DNA from: a virus
Reading direction: 5' to 3' (one strand)
IMG/VR virus record: IMGVR_UViG_3300003873_000002
Location: 62,001 to 126,000 of that record
DNA length: 64,000 nt
In this document: positions 18,334 through 27,332 of the stretch, piece by piece
Numbering within the stretch: the first letter of the stretch is position 1
Layout of the letters: each line of letters starts with the position of its first letter
Made by a program: the position numbers and the translations under genes
The notes under the pieces: model-generated
Database searches by the model: none
The model's input: the letters and a program-made list of their open reading frames with translations, nothing else
What the model was told of the DNA's origin: nothing

Positions 18334-19956
18334 TTATTTTAATTCAACCCAATTTTCTATTGTGCCATCAGATGAAGTGATTTTATACGATGAATCAGCG
18401 GGCACGTCACATTCTATTATATAACTAAATAAACCACCGTAACCTTTTATGTGTTTAACCGAAACACCATCAACATAAAAATAAACATCATTTGATGAAT
18501 TTGCATTATCATTATTTTGGTATGATAATGATACTGTAATGGGATAACCAGATGTATTTGAATAAACTGTATCAAAAGCTCTATTTGCGGTTTCATCCAC
18601 CCATGATTTAATAGCGGATGTGTTGTTTAAAGTTGATACAGTATTACTTAAATCTGTTACTGTGGTACTAAGATTAGTAAATTCAGTTCCAGATGGTAAA
18701 GTTGATACAGTATTACTTAAATCTGATACTGTAGTACTAAGATTAGTAAATTCATTTCCAGATGGTAAAGTTGATACAGTATTACTTAAATCTGTTACTG
18801 TGGTACTAAGATTAGTAAATTCAGTTCCAGATGGTAAAGATGATACAGTATTACTTAAATCTGTTACTGTAGTACTAAGATTACCGATATCACTCTTATT
18901 TGTTTCCACTTGGAGTGTTAATCCACTCACATTAGTATTGTTAGTTGTTATATATGTGCTAAACCCCTGAGTGTACGTCACTACCCCGCTAACATTATTA
19001 CTCAGATCTGTGATGGCTAATTTGTTAACATTAATATCATTATACGCTTTATGTATGTCATCATATATTTGATTTTTATCTGATGTCATTTGGTCACGTA
19101 TATTACTAATAGTTGCATTTGTATTTTCTACATTATATGCTATATCTGATTCAATACCATTCCTAGTATCTTGTAGTTCCTGTTTAGTGGCAAATACATC
19201 AGATGTTGTTGCGTTATTATCGACCAATTTTTTAATGGCTTGAAGATTTGATTCAAATGTTATATCATTTGCTTGTAGTTTACTAATATCATTTGAATTA
19301 TTGTCTATATTGGTTTTAAAATTGTCGAATAATATTTTATTAGCGTCTAACAATGCAGTATTATTAGATATAGTAGCTCTCATATCATCAAGGGTGGTAT
19401 TAATCGATTGTATATCCGCTTGGATTTTTGTGCTGTCTACATTGCTGGTATTACCAGCATTAATATTTGCACTAATATTATCAATTGTGTTTTGTATATT
19501 TTTAATATTTGTTTGTATGCTTGTAATATTAGAAGTATTTGTATCTACAGTCGGCCTCAAACCGCTTACAACTGACACCAAACTATTAATATTATCATTT
19601 ACAACCGCACTAGAATTTGATGGGGTGTAATTTGTTAAAAAATTATCAATACGATCTTTGTTCAAAATAATATCATCTTTTAATGCATTAAATTGATTAA
19701 TGAAGTCGTTAACAAGACCTTTTACATTTTCAATTTGTTTTTTATTTCTATTAGTATCATCTACATTGCTATCAGTTATATGTTCGTATGATGATATATG
19801 TGATAGTGCTGTTTCTAATTGATTTTGTAAATCTATTATGTTTTTATCAAGGTATTTATCGTTGTTTATTAAACGAAGTATCTGTAAGTTAAAATCCTCC
19901 CCTTGCACCGAATTATACAAAGGTTGTGATTTTAATGTATTGTTTGGTAAACTCAT
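18334..19956 (-). CDS. Tail fibre with coiled-coil stalk containing four near-identical 23-residue repeats
   Basis: This 540-residue protein begins MSLPNNTLKSQPLYNSVQ and shares MSLPN and a following 'LINNDKYLDKNIIDL' helix with the fibre at 20481-22706 (LIANDLYLDSDINDL), so the two have a common anchor. Most of the chain is coiled coil rich in Asn, Asp, Ile and Thr. Near residues 350-450 are four near-identical 23-residue units (EFTNLSTTVTDLSNTVSTLP type) encoded by 69-bp DNA repeats. The last ~90 residues are a small beta domain (YPITVSLSYQNNDN, then VSVKHIKGYGGLFSY) that may be the tip. A CATAAATA element lies just upstream. The fibre role is inferred from architecture. Confidence 0.8.
   Translation of the reverse strand: MSLPNNTLKSQPLYNSVQGEDFNLQILRLINNDKYLDKNIIDLQNQLETALSHISSYEHITDSNVDDTNRNKKQIENVKGLVNDFINQFNALKDDIILNKDRIDNFLTNYTPSNSSAVVNDNINSLVSVVSGLRPTVDTNTSNITSIQTNIKNIQNTIDNISANINAGNTSNVDSTKIQADIQSINTTLDDMRATISNNTALLDANKILFDNFKTNIDNNSNDISKLQANDITFESNLQAIKKLVDNNATTSDVFATKQELQDTRNGIESDIAYNVENTNATISNIRDQMTSDKNQIYDDIHKAYNDINVNKLAITDLSNNVSGVVTYTQGFSTYITTNNTNVSGLTLQVETNKSDIGNLSTTVTDLSNTVSSLPSGTEFTNLSTTVTDLSNTVSTLPSGNEFTNLSTTVSDLSNTVSTLPSGTEFTNLSTTVTDLSNTVSTLNNTSAIKSWVDETANRAFDTVYSNTSGYPITVSLSYQNNDNANSSNDVYFYVDGVSVKHIKGYGGLFSYIIECDVPADSSYKITSSDGTIENWVELK
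18625..18885. repeat. 69-bp in-frame tandem repeats in a fibre stalk
   Basis: About four copies of a 69-bp unit, differing at only a few positions, encode the 23-residue stalk repeats of the fibre gene at 18334-19956. Their near identity in an otherwise diverged stalk indicates recent expansion, which would lengthen the fibre by whole coiled-coil turns. Confidence 0.85.
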
Positions 19957-20004
19957 TTATTATTCCTATTTATGATAAATTGACGACAATCACTCAATTA
20001 TTTT

Positions 20005-20484
20005 TCAATTATTTTCAATTATTTTTAATTCTTCAACACTCGTCGCATTTTTTACATATAATTTATCATCTTGATATTTTACAAAATTTGACCTGTTTCT
20101 TGTTATGATTGATTCATATAAAGATTTCAATTCATTATATGTCATATTTATGCGATCATTATTTTTGTTTAACCAGAAGAAATCCACAGGCAAAGTCTGG
20201 GATGATAATTCTGTCATCATTTTATTGATACTTTTTTGATCTGCTTGAAATGTATTGCCGTTAAAATCAATATCATTTTCACATTTATCGTTATATGCTT
20301 GCAGGATATCAATAAATTTTTGTTTTCTGACTTCTTCTAGTTCATCTAATGGCACTAAATCGTTATTTGTGATCCATTCTTTGACCGCAAAAAAATGTCT
20401 GTTATTGATATCATTCGGCACAAAAAAGCTGTCATTGATTTTATACCCATTTTTAAGTTGTTTTACTGTTTTTATAACTATCAC
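20005..20484 (-). CDS. Fibre-associated protein with DUF4376-like domain
   Basis: The 159-residue product matches the C-terminal domain style of DUF4376 phage tail proteins: EEVRKQKFIDILQAYNDKC, then FNGNTFQADQKSINKMM, DFFWLNKNNDRINMT and the final VKYQDDKLYVKNATSVEELK. These proteins accompany fibre genes and are thought to help in assembly. It starts at a GTG that overlaps the stop of the 741-residue fibre (GTGA), so translation is coupled and that fibre is the probable partner. The match is by eye but extends over the whole domain. Confidence 0.75.
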   Translation of the reverse strand: MIVIKTVKQLKNGYKINDSFFVPNDINNRHFFAVKEWITNNDLVPLDELEEVRKQKFIDILQAYNDKCENDIDFNGNTFQADQKSINKMMTELSSQTLPVDFFWLNKNNDRINMTYNELKSLYESIITRNRSNFVKYQDDKLYVKNATSVEELKIIENN

Positions 20485-22706
20485 AATTCTGCATCCATTT
20501 TAACGATATGTTTAGTATAAAATCCTACACTAGCTGAAAGTGGGATATTATCATTATGTGGTATGATATCATTCCCTAATGTATTTGACAACGAAGAAAT
20601 ATTTTGACCAAATCCCCATCTATCTTCAACTAATACAAAATCTAATGAAGGTGTTGTTCTCATTTTTGAAAATGATATCGAATTTGGTGATTGACCATAA
20701 AAATTACTATAATTACCATTTTTAACACAAACAAACGCCTCTTCTTTATAATAGCGCTGGCATAGATCTAATTCAAATCCGTATGGTCTTTGTTCAAAAT
20801 CTGAGACTATTACTGAAGCTAAATTCCCCATTTCTAACTGCACATTTGTTAGTTTAATATAATCACCCACATCCAGTGTTACTTGTGCATTACTACATAT
20901 ATATAATGTTGCACCGAGATTTTTATCATTAAAAATCTGTTTATTGAACGCATTTGATGGTATATCAAAAACAATGCGTTCAAATGCACCACCACTATGC
21001 GTAAACAACCCATTATATGTTTCTGTAGTTGAATCAATACATTCTGTAATTAATTGGATTTCAAATTTGCCTGACTTGTTACTATAGATGTCAAAAGATA
21101 GTCTCATTTCATTACCAACAATATTGGTTATGTCCCTACCTTCAAATTTGTATATATATGGGTTTATAATTGATGTGGCATCTTTTTTTAGTATTTCAAC
21201 AGATGCATGTTTTTTAACAATATAATCTACATTTTCAATATATAATTTTTTGATTTCAGTGTCGGTTAATACCCTGTTAAATATTCTAAATTGGTCTATA
21301 TAGCCACCGAAATTATAATTAAATTTAATTGATTTATCTGCAGAATACCCAACAGTTATTCTATCATAATGGGTCGATGTACACTCAACATATAAACAAT
21401 GCCATTCATTTTTTGTGAATGTATTTGCGCCTTTTACACCATCTATATACCAATCACCTTTATTACCATCAAGGAAATAATAAAAATCTGTGCCCGAATT
21501 AATGATAATTGCATCATGTTCGACAGTACCTGTACCCCTTCTAAAATCTAATAAATAGTTATTTTCGTTGTTATAATGATCCCAATAAAACCATATACAA
21601 AAACTTTTTGGGCTTTGGTCTAAGTTTATATCAACACAATTAACCCTTGCAGATGTATCCATAAATGCAGCTGCTTGCCCAAATTTGCCATTATCATACG
21701 TTTCATTTCCAGTCCATACGCCATTGAAATTGCCATTCATATCATTGGCATTTCCATCGAATGTGTATCCAGCTATTTGACTACCATCTTTAAATGGGTC
21801 TGAGTTATTCACCAAGCTATTAGTCGGGATATTACCAGGTTTATAATATATATATTCATTTTTAACACTAATTGAGCTATTGATTGCTTCATTGACCCAT
21901 CTATCAGCAACATATGCGCTGTTGTTGGTTATCGTTGAGGAACTATTCCTCTGCCACACATCAAAACCACCATTAATAATATAATTCTTAATACCATTAC
22001 CAAGTTTTTCTTTAAAATTTCCTAATGTATATTGGAGATCTGTTATACTTGTTGAATTAATATCAATATCTGTTTTATTATTTGTTGTTTCTACCTGTAA
22101 GTTTGATATATCATTTATAATATTACTTAAATCAACAGTGCTACCGCCTGTGTTTATAGATTCTATTAATGTTCTTAATTCTTGTATCTGGTTGTTTAAA
22201 CCATTATCATTATTAGTTATTTCACTTTCTAGTGATGTTCTTAATTCTTGTATCATGTTCACGAGGTTATTAATATCACCTTGGTTAGTGGACACATCAC
22301 TTGTATTTTTATAAACCTTAGCAGTTAAGTCGCCTAAACTACTATTAATTTTATTAATATCTACATTTATGTTATTGTTTTGGTTATTGTTTTGGTTGTA
22401 CCCGACACACTTTGAGAGTATATTATCTATGCGTAGACTATTTTGTGTAATATTGTCCTTCAGTGCATTAAATTTATCTGTGAATATTTTAACATATGAT
22501 TGCAAGTCACTAATCTGTTTTTCGTTTAAAATAGTACTTTTATCATTGTTTTGTTTATATTTATTTATATATGCTATGATATCATTTAATTGTTTTTTTA
22601 GATCATTTATATCAGAATCTAAATATAAATCATTTGCAATCAATTTAGATAATTGTGATTTATTATCGCTAATTATTTGATCTACTGATATATTTGGTAA
22701 ACTCAT
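20481..22706 (-). CDS. Tail fibre with LamG-like lectin domain
   Basis: This 741-residue protein begins MSLPNISVDQII and has a coiled-coil stalk to about residue 235. A variable shoulder follows (YIINGGFDVWQRNSS, a common phage fibre motif). Residues ~310-490 form a LamG/concanavalin-like jelly roll: AGYTFDGNANDMNGN, then AAAFMDTSARVNC, SFCIWFYWDH and GGYIDQFRIFNRVLTD. The C-terminal part has a second carbohydrate-binding-type beta sandwich and RPYGFELDLCQRYY, a motif frequent near fibre C-termini. Glycan binding is therefore likely. Start and stop overlap the genes on both sides (ATGA and GTGA), so DUF1353-like gene, fibre and DUF4376-like gene form a coupled set. Confidence 0.85.
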   Translation of the reverse strand: MSLPNISVDQIISDNKSQLSKLIANDLYLDSDINDLKKQLNDIIAYINKYKQNNDKSTILNEKQISDLQSYVKIFTDKFNALKDNITQNSLRIDNILSKCVGYNQNNNQNNNINVDINKINSSLGDLTAKVYKNTSDVSTNQGDINNLVNMIQELRTSLESEITNNDNGLNNQIQELRTLIESINTGGSTVDLSNIINDISNLQVETTNNKTDIDINSTSITDLQYTLGNFKEKLGNGIKNYIINGGFDVWQRNSSSTITNNSAYVADRWVNEAINSSISVKNEYIYYKPGNIPTNSLVNNSDPFKDGSQIAGYTFDGNANDMNGNFNGVWTGNETYDNGKFGQAAAFMDTSARVNCVDINLDQSPKSFCIWFYWDHYNNENNYLLDFRRGTGTVEHDAIIINSGTDFYYFLDGNKGDWYIDGVKGANTFTKNEWHCLYVECTSTHYDRITVGYSADKSIKFNYNFGGYIDQFRIFNRVLTDTEIKKLYIENVDYIVKKHASVEILKKDATSIINPYIYKFEGRDITNIVGNEMRLSFDIYSNKSGKFEIQLITECIDSTTETYNGLFTHSGGAFERIVFDIPSNAFNKQIFNDKNLGATLYICSNAQVTLDVGDYIKLTNVQLEMGNLASVIVSDFEQRPYGFELDLCQRYYKEEAFVCVKNGNYSNFYGQSPNSISFSKMRTTPSLDFVLVEDRWGFGQNISSLSNTLGNDIIPHNDNIPLSASVGFYTKHIVKMDAEL

Positions 22707-23047
22707 TTGTGTGATCTCTTTTTCTTAAAATATCCGTGCATTGTTACACCTGCTACCATCAATACCCTTCTCCATGTAGATATTTTTAGTTGTTTTAATT
22801 CTTTATTGAAGAATGATGTGCATTCACCCCAAGATTTATCACTTGTAGTTAATAGATAATCATGCAATAATGCGGCGGATGTGTAACGACCAATAGGTGG
22901 GAATATTGACCATAGAATACGCGGGACAGATGCACCATCAAATTCGAAACCACATGGTATAGTAAATCCCATGATATTCACTGTTTCCAATGTTTTATAA
23001 TATACTGGGTCATACCAATTTTTTGGTATTATAATTTCAACACGCAT
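22703..23047 (-). CDS. DUF1353 family phage protein
   Basis: The 114-residue protein shows the DUF1353 signature: GFEFDGASVPRILWSIFPP followed by GRYTSAALLHDYLL. This family is widespread in phages and prophages, usually near tail or lysis genes; its role is not established. The C-terminus is strongly basic (GYFKKKRSHK). It overlaps the fibre start by four bases (ATGA) and follows the oxygenase gene by nine bases. Confidence 0.85.
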   Translation of the reverse strand: MRVEIIIPKNWYDPVYYKTLETVNIMGFTIPCGFEFDGASVPRILWSIFPPIGRYTSAALLHDYLLTTSDKSWGECTSFFNKELKQLKISTWRRVLMVAGVTMHGYFKKKRSHK

Positions 23048-23056
23048 TTTTTTCTC

Positions 23057-23593
23057 CTAAAAATCTACTATTAAATGAACTCTATCGCTTTTACCATTAT
23101 TATACACACCGTGTTTTAATTTGTTATTTATTTCCACAACATCGCCCTTTTTAAAATGATGATTTTTATTATCAATTTTAAAATTAACTTCAGGATTAGT
23201 ACTGATTACTATATGAAAACGTTTACATGTACCATGAAACGGTGCAATGTCTATATGTTCACTAATACATTTTCCCGCGGGCAATCTTGCAAACAATAAG
23301 CTTTTTGGTTCTTTGAATCTTAAAACCTGGTGTGTTTTAATAATACGATTTACTATTTCTATTACTTCATTGAAATAAACTGTATCTTCGTTTACAGTGA
23401 ATACATGATCGTTATTATTATGTTTATAAATTACTGATTGTGTATGGTTATTAACGGAGTCTCTGAACTGGCGTATATTGTTCTCAAGCCATGTTTCTTC
23501 ACTGAATGATTCAACTATTTTTTCTAGTCTTTTAAAATCAGGTGTATTTTTTATATTTTCAAATAAAATGTGTGTTTTGTTTGGTATAAACAT
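23057..23593 (-). CDS. Aspartyl/asparaginyl beta-hydroxylase-like oxygenase
   Basis: The 178-residue protein matches the Asp/Asn beta-hydroxylase type of 2-oxoglutarate/Fe(II) oxygenase. SEHIDIAPFHG supplies the first iron ligand, CKRFHIVISTNPEVNF the following strand, and GDVVEINNKLKHGVYN the distal His. RVHLIVDF ends the fold with the 2-oxoglutarate-binding Arg. Such enzymes hydroxylate peptides or free amino acids. Located between a cupin gene and the DUF1353/fibre set, it may modify virion or host proteins; this is inference. All catalytic-type residues appear present. Confidence 0.8.
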   Translation of the reverse strand: MFIPNKTHILFENIKNTPDFKRLEKIVESFSEETWLENNIRQFRDSVNNHTQSVIYKHNNNDHVFTVNEDTVYFNEVIEIVNRIIKTHQVLRFKEPKSLLFARLPAGKCISEHIDIAPFHGTCKRFHIVISTNPEVNFKIDNKNHHFKKGDVVEINNKLKHGVYNNGKSDRVHLIVDF

Positions 23594-23651
23594 TTATCAT
23601 CCCAAAATTATTTATTTTTACTCTGTCGTTTTAGACATTTTAGTCATTCAG

Positions 23652-24233
23652 TTATTGAAATCTACTTGCTGCTCCAAACAACTTTTTTTCAACATCTTTT
23701 CTTTGTTTTTCAAGAATATTTGACGCTTCTTTACTCTCCACCAAATATTTGTGGCCATACGGTGAATTATCACCATTATAATAGTCTGTTAACATCCCAT
23801 TACTTTTTCTTAGTGCAAACACACACCATGCAGTTGTATTGTCTTCCAATGCGGTAATTTTATGCTCTTTATCTGCTTTAATTGTTACATATGTAGGTGC
23901 TTTAAAAATTTTCGGTTCAAAACCATCAACTTCTACTTTTACTGAACCTGAAGTAATTAATGAAACATGGTCATGGATATGTTTATGCCCTTCATGTGCA
24001 ATTCCTTTATGGGGGTAACTTTGTTTTCTTACCCATACATTCCCAAAAAATCCTTCTTCTGATGTTTTCATTTCAAGATTATCGAAATAATTATTTGTCT
24101 TTTTAATAATTTCGTTTATATCCAATTTTCCATCAGTGTTTTTGGTTTCTATTAATATTTGCTCCATTTGCACTGCATTAATATCACCGTTTAATAATTT
24201 ATCAATTAATATTATTTTATCTTCGTCTTTCAT
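23652..24233 (-). CDS. Cupin-domain protein
   Basis: Residues ~70-150 of this 193-residue protein form a cupin barrel: IAHEGHKHIHDHVSLITSGSV gives the metal-binding H-x-H cluster, and VEVDGFEPKIFKAPTYVTI, then EHKITALED give the second cupin motif. An N-terminal helical segment (1-55) and a C-terminal region with YYNGDNSPYG and basic helices are outside the barrel. The metal ligands look intact, so it could be an enzyme or a small-molecule binder. It is next to the 2-oxoglutarate oxygenase, suggesting a joint role. A 10-bp repeat array separates it from the gene upstream. Confidence 0.75.
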   Translation of the reverse strand: MKDEDKIILIDKLLNGDINAVQMEQILIETKNTDGKLDINEIIKKTNNYFDNLEMKTSEEGFFGNVWVRKQSYPHKGIAHEGHKHIHDHVSLITSGSVKVEVDGFEPKIFKAPTYVTIKADKEHKITALEDNTTAWCVFALRKSNGMLTDYYNGDNSPYGHKYLVESKEASNILEKQRKDVEKKLFGAASRFQ

Positions 24234-24250
24234 TTTATGTCCATTTTCTT

Positions 24251-24290
24251 TTAATTTATTGTGTTTTATTGTGTTTTATTGTGTTTTATT
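24251..24290. repeat. 10-bp tandem repeats between cupin and fibre-assembly genes
   Basis: Three exact copies of GTGTTTTATT (24261-24290) are preceded by a degenerate copy, TTAATTTATT. Confidence 0.9.
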
Positions 24291-24302
24291 ATATTATTGT
24301 GA

Positions 24303-24932
24303 TTATATTTCTTTTAGCTGTCTAATCGCTTCATCAGCAACATCTTTAACTTTTTTTACATGGATAACATCATTAATATTTTCAATATCATCTATCGATT
24401 TCTTTGATGTTAACCTGATTTTTTCGATATACGCAAAAATTTCAATACTTTTGTTATGTTTATCTATAATTTTATTCGCGACGTCGATTAATACAGTATC
24501 AGTAAATTCAGCTTCTTGTGCAATCATTGGTATTAATTTAATATCTATATTATTGTCGCTGATATAATTAATAGACTCGTTATATTTTATATCATAAACC
24601 ATAACTTGCCCAGGATATGATGTAATGAATTCCGATCGAACTATTTCTGCTTCTTTATCAATTTTTTCTTTTTTTAGCTGTTTTGCATAACCAATTGATA
24701 TATTATTATTTCCGGTGGGTTTTTCAGCGGGATTTTCATTATTGGTATACACCACTTCGCCGTTTATATATTTGTAATCATTGAGTGGTTTATCCAATTT
24801 TTTTGGTATTTCGATTACTATTTCATCTTCTTCACCTTCTAGCCCAGTAATTGGGGTGACCTCAAAATCATCTGGGTTTTCTGTATCCCATTGGTGTAAT
24901 ACACGTTCTTTATTTATAAGTAATTTAATCAT
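24303..24932 (-). CDS. Putative tail-fibre assembly protein
   Basis: I place the start at the ATG at 24932, which overlaps the TAA of the upstream fibre (TAATG) and has GGGA nine bases upstream; a longer in-frame ATG at 24947 lies inside the fibre. The ~209-residue product has a short beta N-terminus and then YAKQLKKEKIDKEAEIVRS followed by FITSYPGQVMVYDIKYNES. This 'R-x-x-x-I/T-x-x-x-P-G-Q-x-x-x-Y-x-x-K' pattern is typical of small phage fibre chaperones. The translational coupling points to the fibre at 24932-26614 as its client. Confidence 0.65.
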   Translation of the reverse strand: MIKLLINKERVLHQWDTENPDDFEVTPITGLEGEEDEIVIEIPKKLDKPLNDYKYINGEVVYTNNENPAEKPTGNNNISIGYAKQLKKEKIDKEAEIVRSEFITSYPGQVMVYDIKYNESINYISDNNIDIKLIPMIAQEAEFTDTVLIDVANKIIDKHNKSIEIFAYIEKIRLTSKKSIDDIENINDVIHVKKVKDVADEAIRQLKEI

Positions 24933-26614
24933 TAAATTATTTCCCATGATGTTCCAGTACTTATTAACTGGGAAATTACTGCATATCCATTATTATTATA
25001 TTTATTATACATGGCTTGGCATCGAATACTTACTGTTTGTCCAGGAGCTACGTCGATTGATGCTGAAAGTGTTGAACTAGTAGTTGCACGATAATTTTGT
25101 TGTGCTGCAACGCTACCATTAAACAATATGCGAACACCCAATGTTACAGCATCTAAATTATAACTAAATGTCACTTTAAATGTCATTCTTACATTAAAGG
25201 ATGTATCATTTTTAAATGGTTGTGGGTATATGGTCCGACGCGGTTTCGGGGCTACATACGTCGATGTATACCATTTAGCATTATCACCAGTACCCGCGCC
25301 AGCGCCAGATGTATACACTTGGTTATCAGCCAGTTTAAATGGATCACGCCAATATCTACTCGGGAAAAAATCCCTATAAAAGTAACCACTGATACCACCA
25401 ACATTGGTCCCTGTCGAATTTATTACTGATAAAAACTGATCCATTGTAACATAATTAGCATTTGAAACTGCATCCACGCGCTGCGTTAATGATGATACAG
25501 TATTATTAGTTACAGTTTTAACATCATTGATTGTTGATGTTAATTCAGTTTTAGTTGTGCTAATGTCATTCGAAACTTGTGTAGAAAAACTAGCAAACTC
25601 TGCATCTACTTGTGCTTTGTAGTCAGCTAATTCCCTTTCAAGTTGCTCATTTAGTGTTTTTAAAGCTTTAGAACTAGATACAGTAGTAGTAGAGTCACTT
25701 GTAATTGAATTGGATATATCTTTAACTTTAACATAATCAGTGCCTTCCAATCCATCCAATAAATCTGCATCAAATTTTGAAGTATGGCCACCATTAGTTG
25801 TATTCAATGCATTATAAATTTCAATTGGACTACCTTTAGGTTGATTAAAAGATACAGAATTAATGTTATGATATCTACATCTAACTAGTGTAATAGTGTA
25901 TGTTGATGTCACATTGGCAGATCTATTTGCATATATTGTAACATTATCCCCATCTTCTACGAACACAAAGCCTCTGATAGATTTAGGTGCATTTAATCCG
26001 TAGCTTTCATTTATTGCAAAACCTGATACGTTGGTTTTTTTGGTTATATGCAATTTTATGAACGATTGCTGTTTTTTATTGGTGTTATTTCCCGCAGAGT
26101 TGGCAAAAACAAGAACAGCTGTGCTTCCTTTTTTGAATCTTGTTAGTTGACCTAAATTAATCCAATCTATTTTAGATCCAGATGGTGTTGTATTATATGT
26201 TCTTGATTGTTCAATGTCATCTAAAAATAATGTTGTAGTTCCATCCAGTGTTTTCTTGATAGATGCTATTTTTTTATCTTTGGATTGATTCGAGTGAAAA
26301 TTAAACTGACCTGTATATCCATCAAGACCTTCTTCAGTATCAAGATATGTTATCCCATCCCAATTAGAGTCCAGTATTTGGTCCCCCATAGGGATACTAT
26401 CATGCGAATCAACCATATCCTTTTCTAGAATTTGTAGGCGTATATCTGATACTTGGTCCAATGCATCCAATAAGTGGTGTAATTTTCTATCGTTTTCCAG
26501 CAGCTGTTGTGGTGCTTTATTAAGATTGCCACCGTTTAAATCAGTGAAATATGCGGTATCATTGCCCTCATAAAATCCAAATATGCTTTCATTCGGTAAT
26601 TTTTCTATGGTCAT
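24932..26614 (-). CDS. Tail fibre of the FYEG anchor family
   Basis: This 560-residue protein starts with the shared anchor SIFGFYEGNDTAYFTDLNGG followed by NLNKAPQQLLEN. That module recurs in four other proteins of this block. Residues ~80-260 hold a beta-rich region, then a coiled coil (about 290-390). The C-terminal ~160 residues carry a short Ser/Thr/Tyr-rich beta tip (GGISGYFYRDFFPSRYWRDP, then YNLDAVTLGVRILFNGS). A TATAAATA late element lies 16 bases upstream. The stop overlaps the start of the probable assembly gene. The anchor suggests that several alternative fibres compete for, or decorate, one virion socket. Confidence 0.8.
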   Translation of the reverse strand: MTIEKLPNESIFGFYEGNDTAYFTDLNGGNLNKAPQQLLENDRKLHHLLDALDQVSDIRLQILEKDMVDSHDSIPMGDQILDSNWDGITYLDTEEGLDGYTGQFNFHSNQSKDKKIASIKKTLDGTTTLFLDDIEQSRTYNTTPSGSKIDWINLGQLTRFKKGSTAVLVFANSAGNNTNKKQQSFIKLHITKKTNVSGFAINESYGLNAPKSIRGFVFVEDGDNVTIYANRSANVTSTYTITLVRCRYHNINSVSFNQPKGSPIEIYNALNTTNGGHTSKFDADLLDGLEGTDYVKVKDISNSITSDSTTTVSSSKALKTLNEQLERELADYKAQVDAEFASFSTQVSNDISTTKTELTSTINDVKTVTNNTVSSLTQRVDAVSNANYVTMDQFLSVINSTGTNVGGISGYFYRDFFPSRYWRDPFKLADNQVYTSGAGAGTGDNAKWYTSTYVAPKPRRTIYPQPFKNDTSFNVRMTFKVTFSYNLDAVTLGVRILFNGSVAAQQNYRATTSSTLSASIDVAPGQTVSIRCQAMYNKYNNNGYAVISQLISTGTSWEII

Positions 26615-26629
26615 TGAAATTCTCTTGTT

Positions 26630-26637
26630 TATTTATA
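26630..26637 (-). promoter_or_regulatory. T4-type late promoter element TATAAATA
   Basis: The minus strand reads TATAAATA 16 bases upstream of the ATG at 26614, with an AGAG ribosome-binding site between. It probably drives the fibre at 24932-26614 and its coupled assembly gene. Confidence 0.65.
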
Positions 26638-26698
26638 CAATTATTTAATTCATATTGATAGTTATCAATAGGATAATTTTCATGATATTTTATTATTT

Positions 26699-27184
26699 TT
26701 ACTGTTTTGATAGTATTTTGATAGTGTTTTCAAGCTCATTTATTCTACTTTCATGGTCTTTTATTGCTTCAATCAATAAACCAACCATATTTCCGTATGT
26801 CACTGATAAATAACCATCTCTTTCGATAACAGCTTCAGGTAACACTTCTTTGACTTCTTGTGCAATTACGCCTGTTTGTGTTTTTGTTTCGATATCATTT
26901 CTTTCAAATGTATACCCATTTAGTTGTTTTACTTTATTAACAGCATCTTCAATTTTTTTAATATCTGTTTTGAGGCGTTTATCAGAAAAAGTTGCGTTCA
27001 CTGACAATTTTGCGTTTATATCTTTGATATCATTTTCGACCGCTGTTGTTGCAGATTCTAGTTTTTTGATGTTTTCTTGTAATTGGTTTGGTGCTTTATT
27101 TAAATTTATACCTGTCAAATCTGTATATTTTGATTCATCAGTTCCTTCGTAAAAATTGAAAATTGTTTTATTTGGTATTTTCAT
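26699..27184 (-). CDS. Short FYEG-anchor protein with S74 (endosialidase-type) chaperone domain
   Basis: This 161-residue protein consists of the FYEG anchor (TIFNFYEGTDESKYTDLTG, then NLNKAPNQLQEN), a short helical linker and an intramolecular chaperone of the Peptidase_S74 type (SDKRLKTDIKKIEDAV, then TGVIAQEVKEVLPEAV). S74 domains normally sit at the end of long trimeric fibres, assist folding and then cleave themselves off at the Ser of S-D-x-R. Here almost no fibre body remains, so this is either a minimal peg or a deletion derivative that kept only both ends. The domain call is firm. Confidence 0.85.
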   Translation of the reverse strand: MKIPNKTIFNFYEGTDESKYTDLTGINLNKAPNQLQENIKKLESATTAVENDIKDINAKLSVNATFSDKRLKTDIKKIEDAVNKVKQLNGYTFERNDIETKTQTGVIAQEVKEVLPEAVIERDGYLSVTYGNMVGLLIEAIKDHESRINELENTIKILSKQ

Positions 27185-27280
27185 GCCACATCCTTAAATT
27201 TATATTGTAAGTGTATATAATGCTCAGTACAGCATTTATTTTATTAACATATACATTTGTATTGTTTGTATTATTGATTG

Positions 27281-27330
27281 TTTAAATGCGATTAAATGCG
27301 ATTAAATATCATTTAATGTGGTTTAAAATA
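27281..27330. repeat. Degenerate 10-bp tandem repeats
   Basis: Five units, TTTAAATGCG, ATTAAATGCG, ATTAAATATC, ATTTAATGTG and GTTTAAAATA, follow the stop of the gene at 27333-27821 in transcription order. All share a TTTAAAT-like core at a 10-bp period. Confidence 0.75.
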
Positions 27331-27332
27331 GG

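Noticed and set aside
18620-18970. Plus-strand frame with repeated VDTVLLKSVTVVLRL peptides
   Set aside because: It is the antisense reading of the 69-bp stalk repeats in the fibre gene at 18334-19956.
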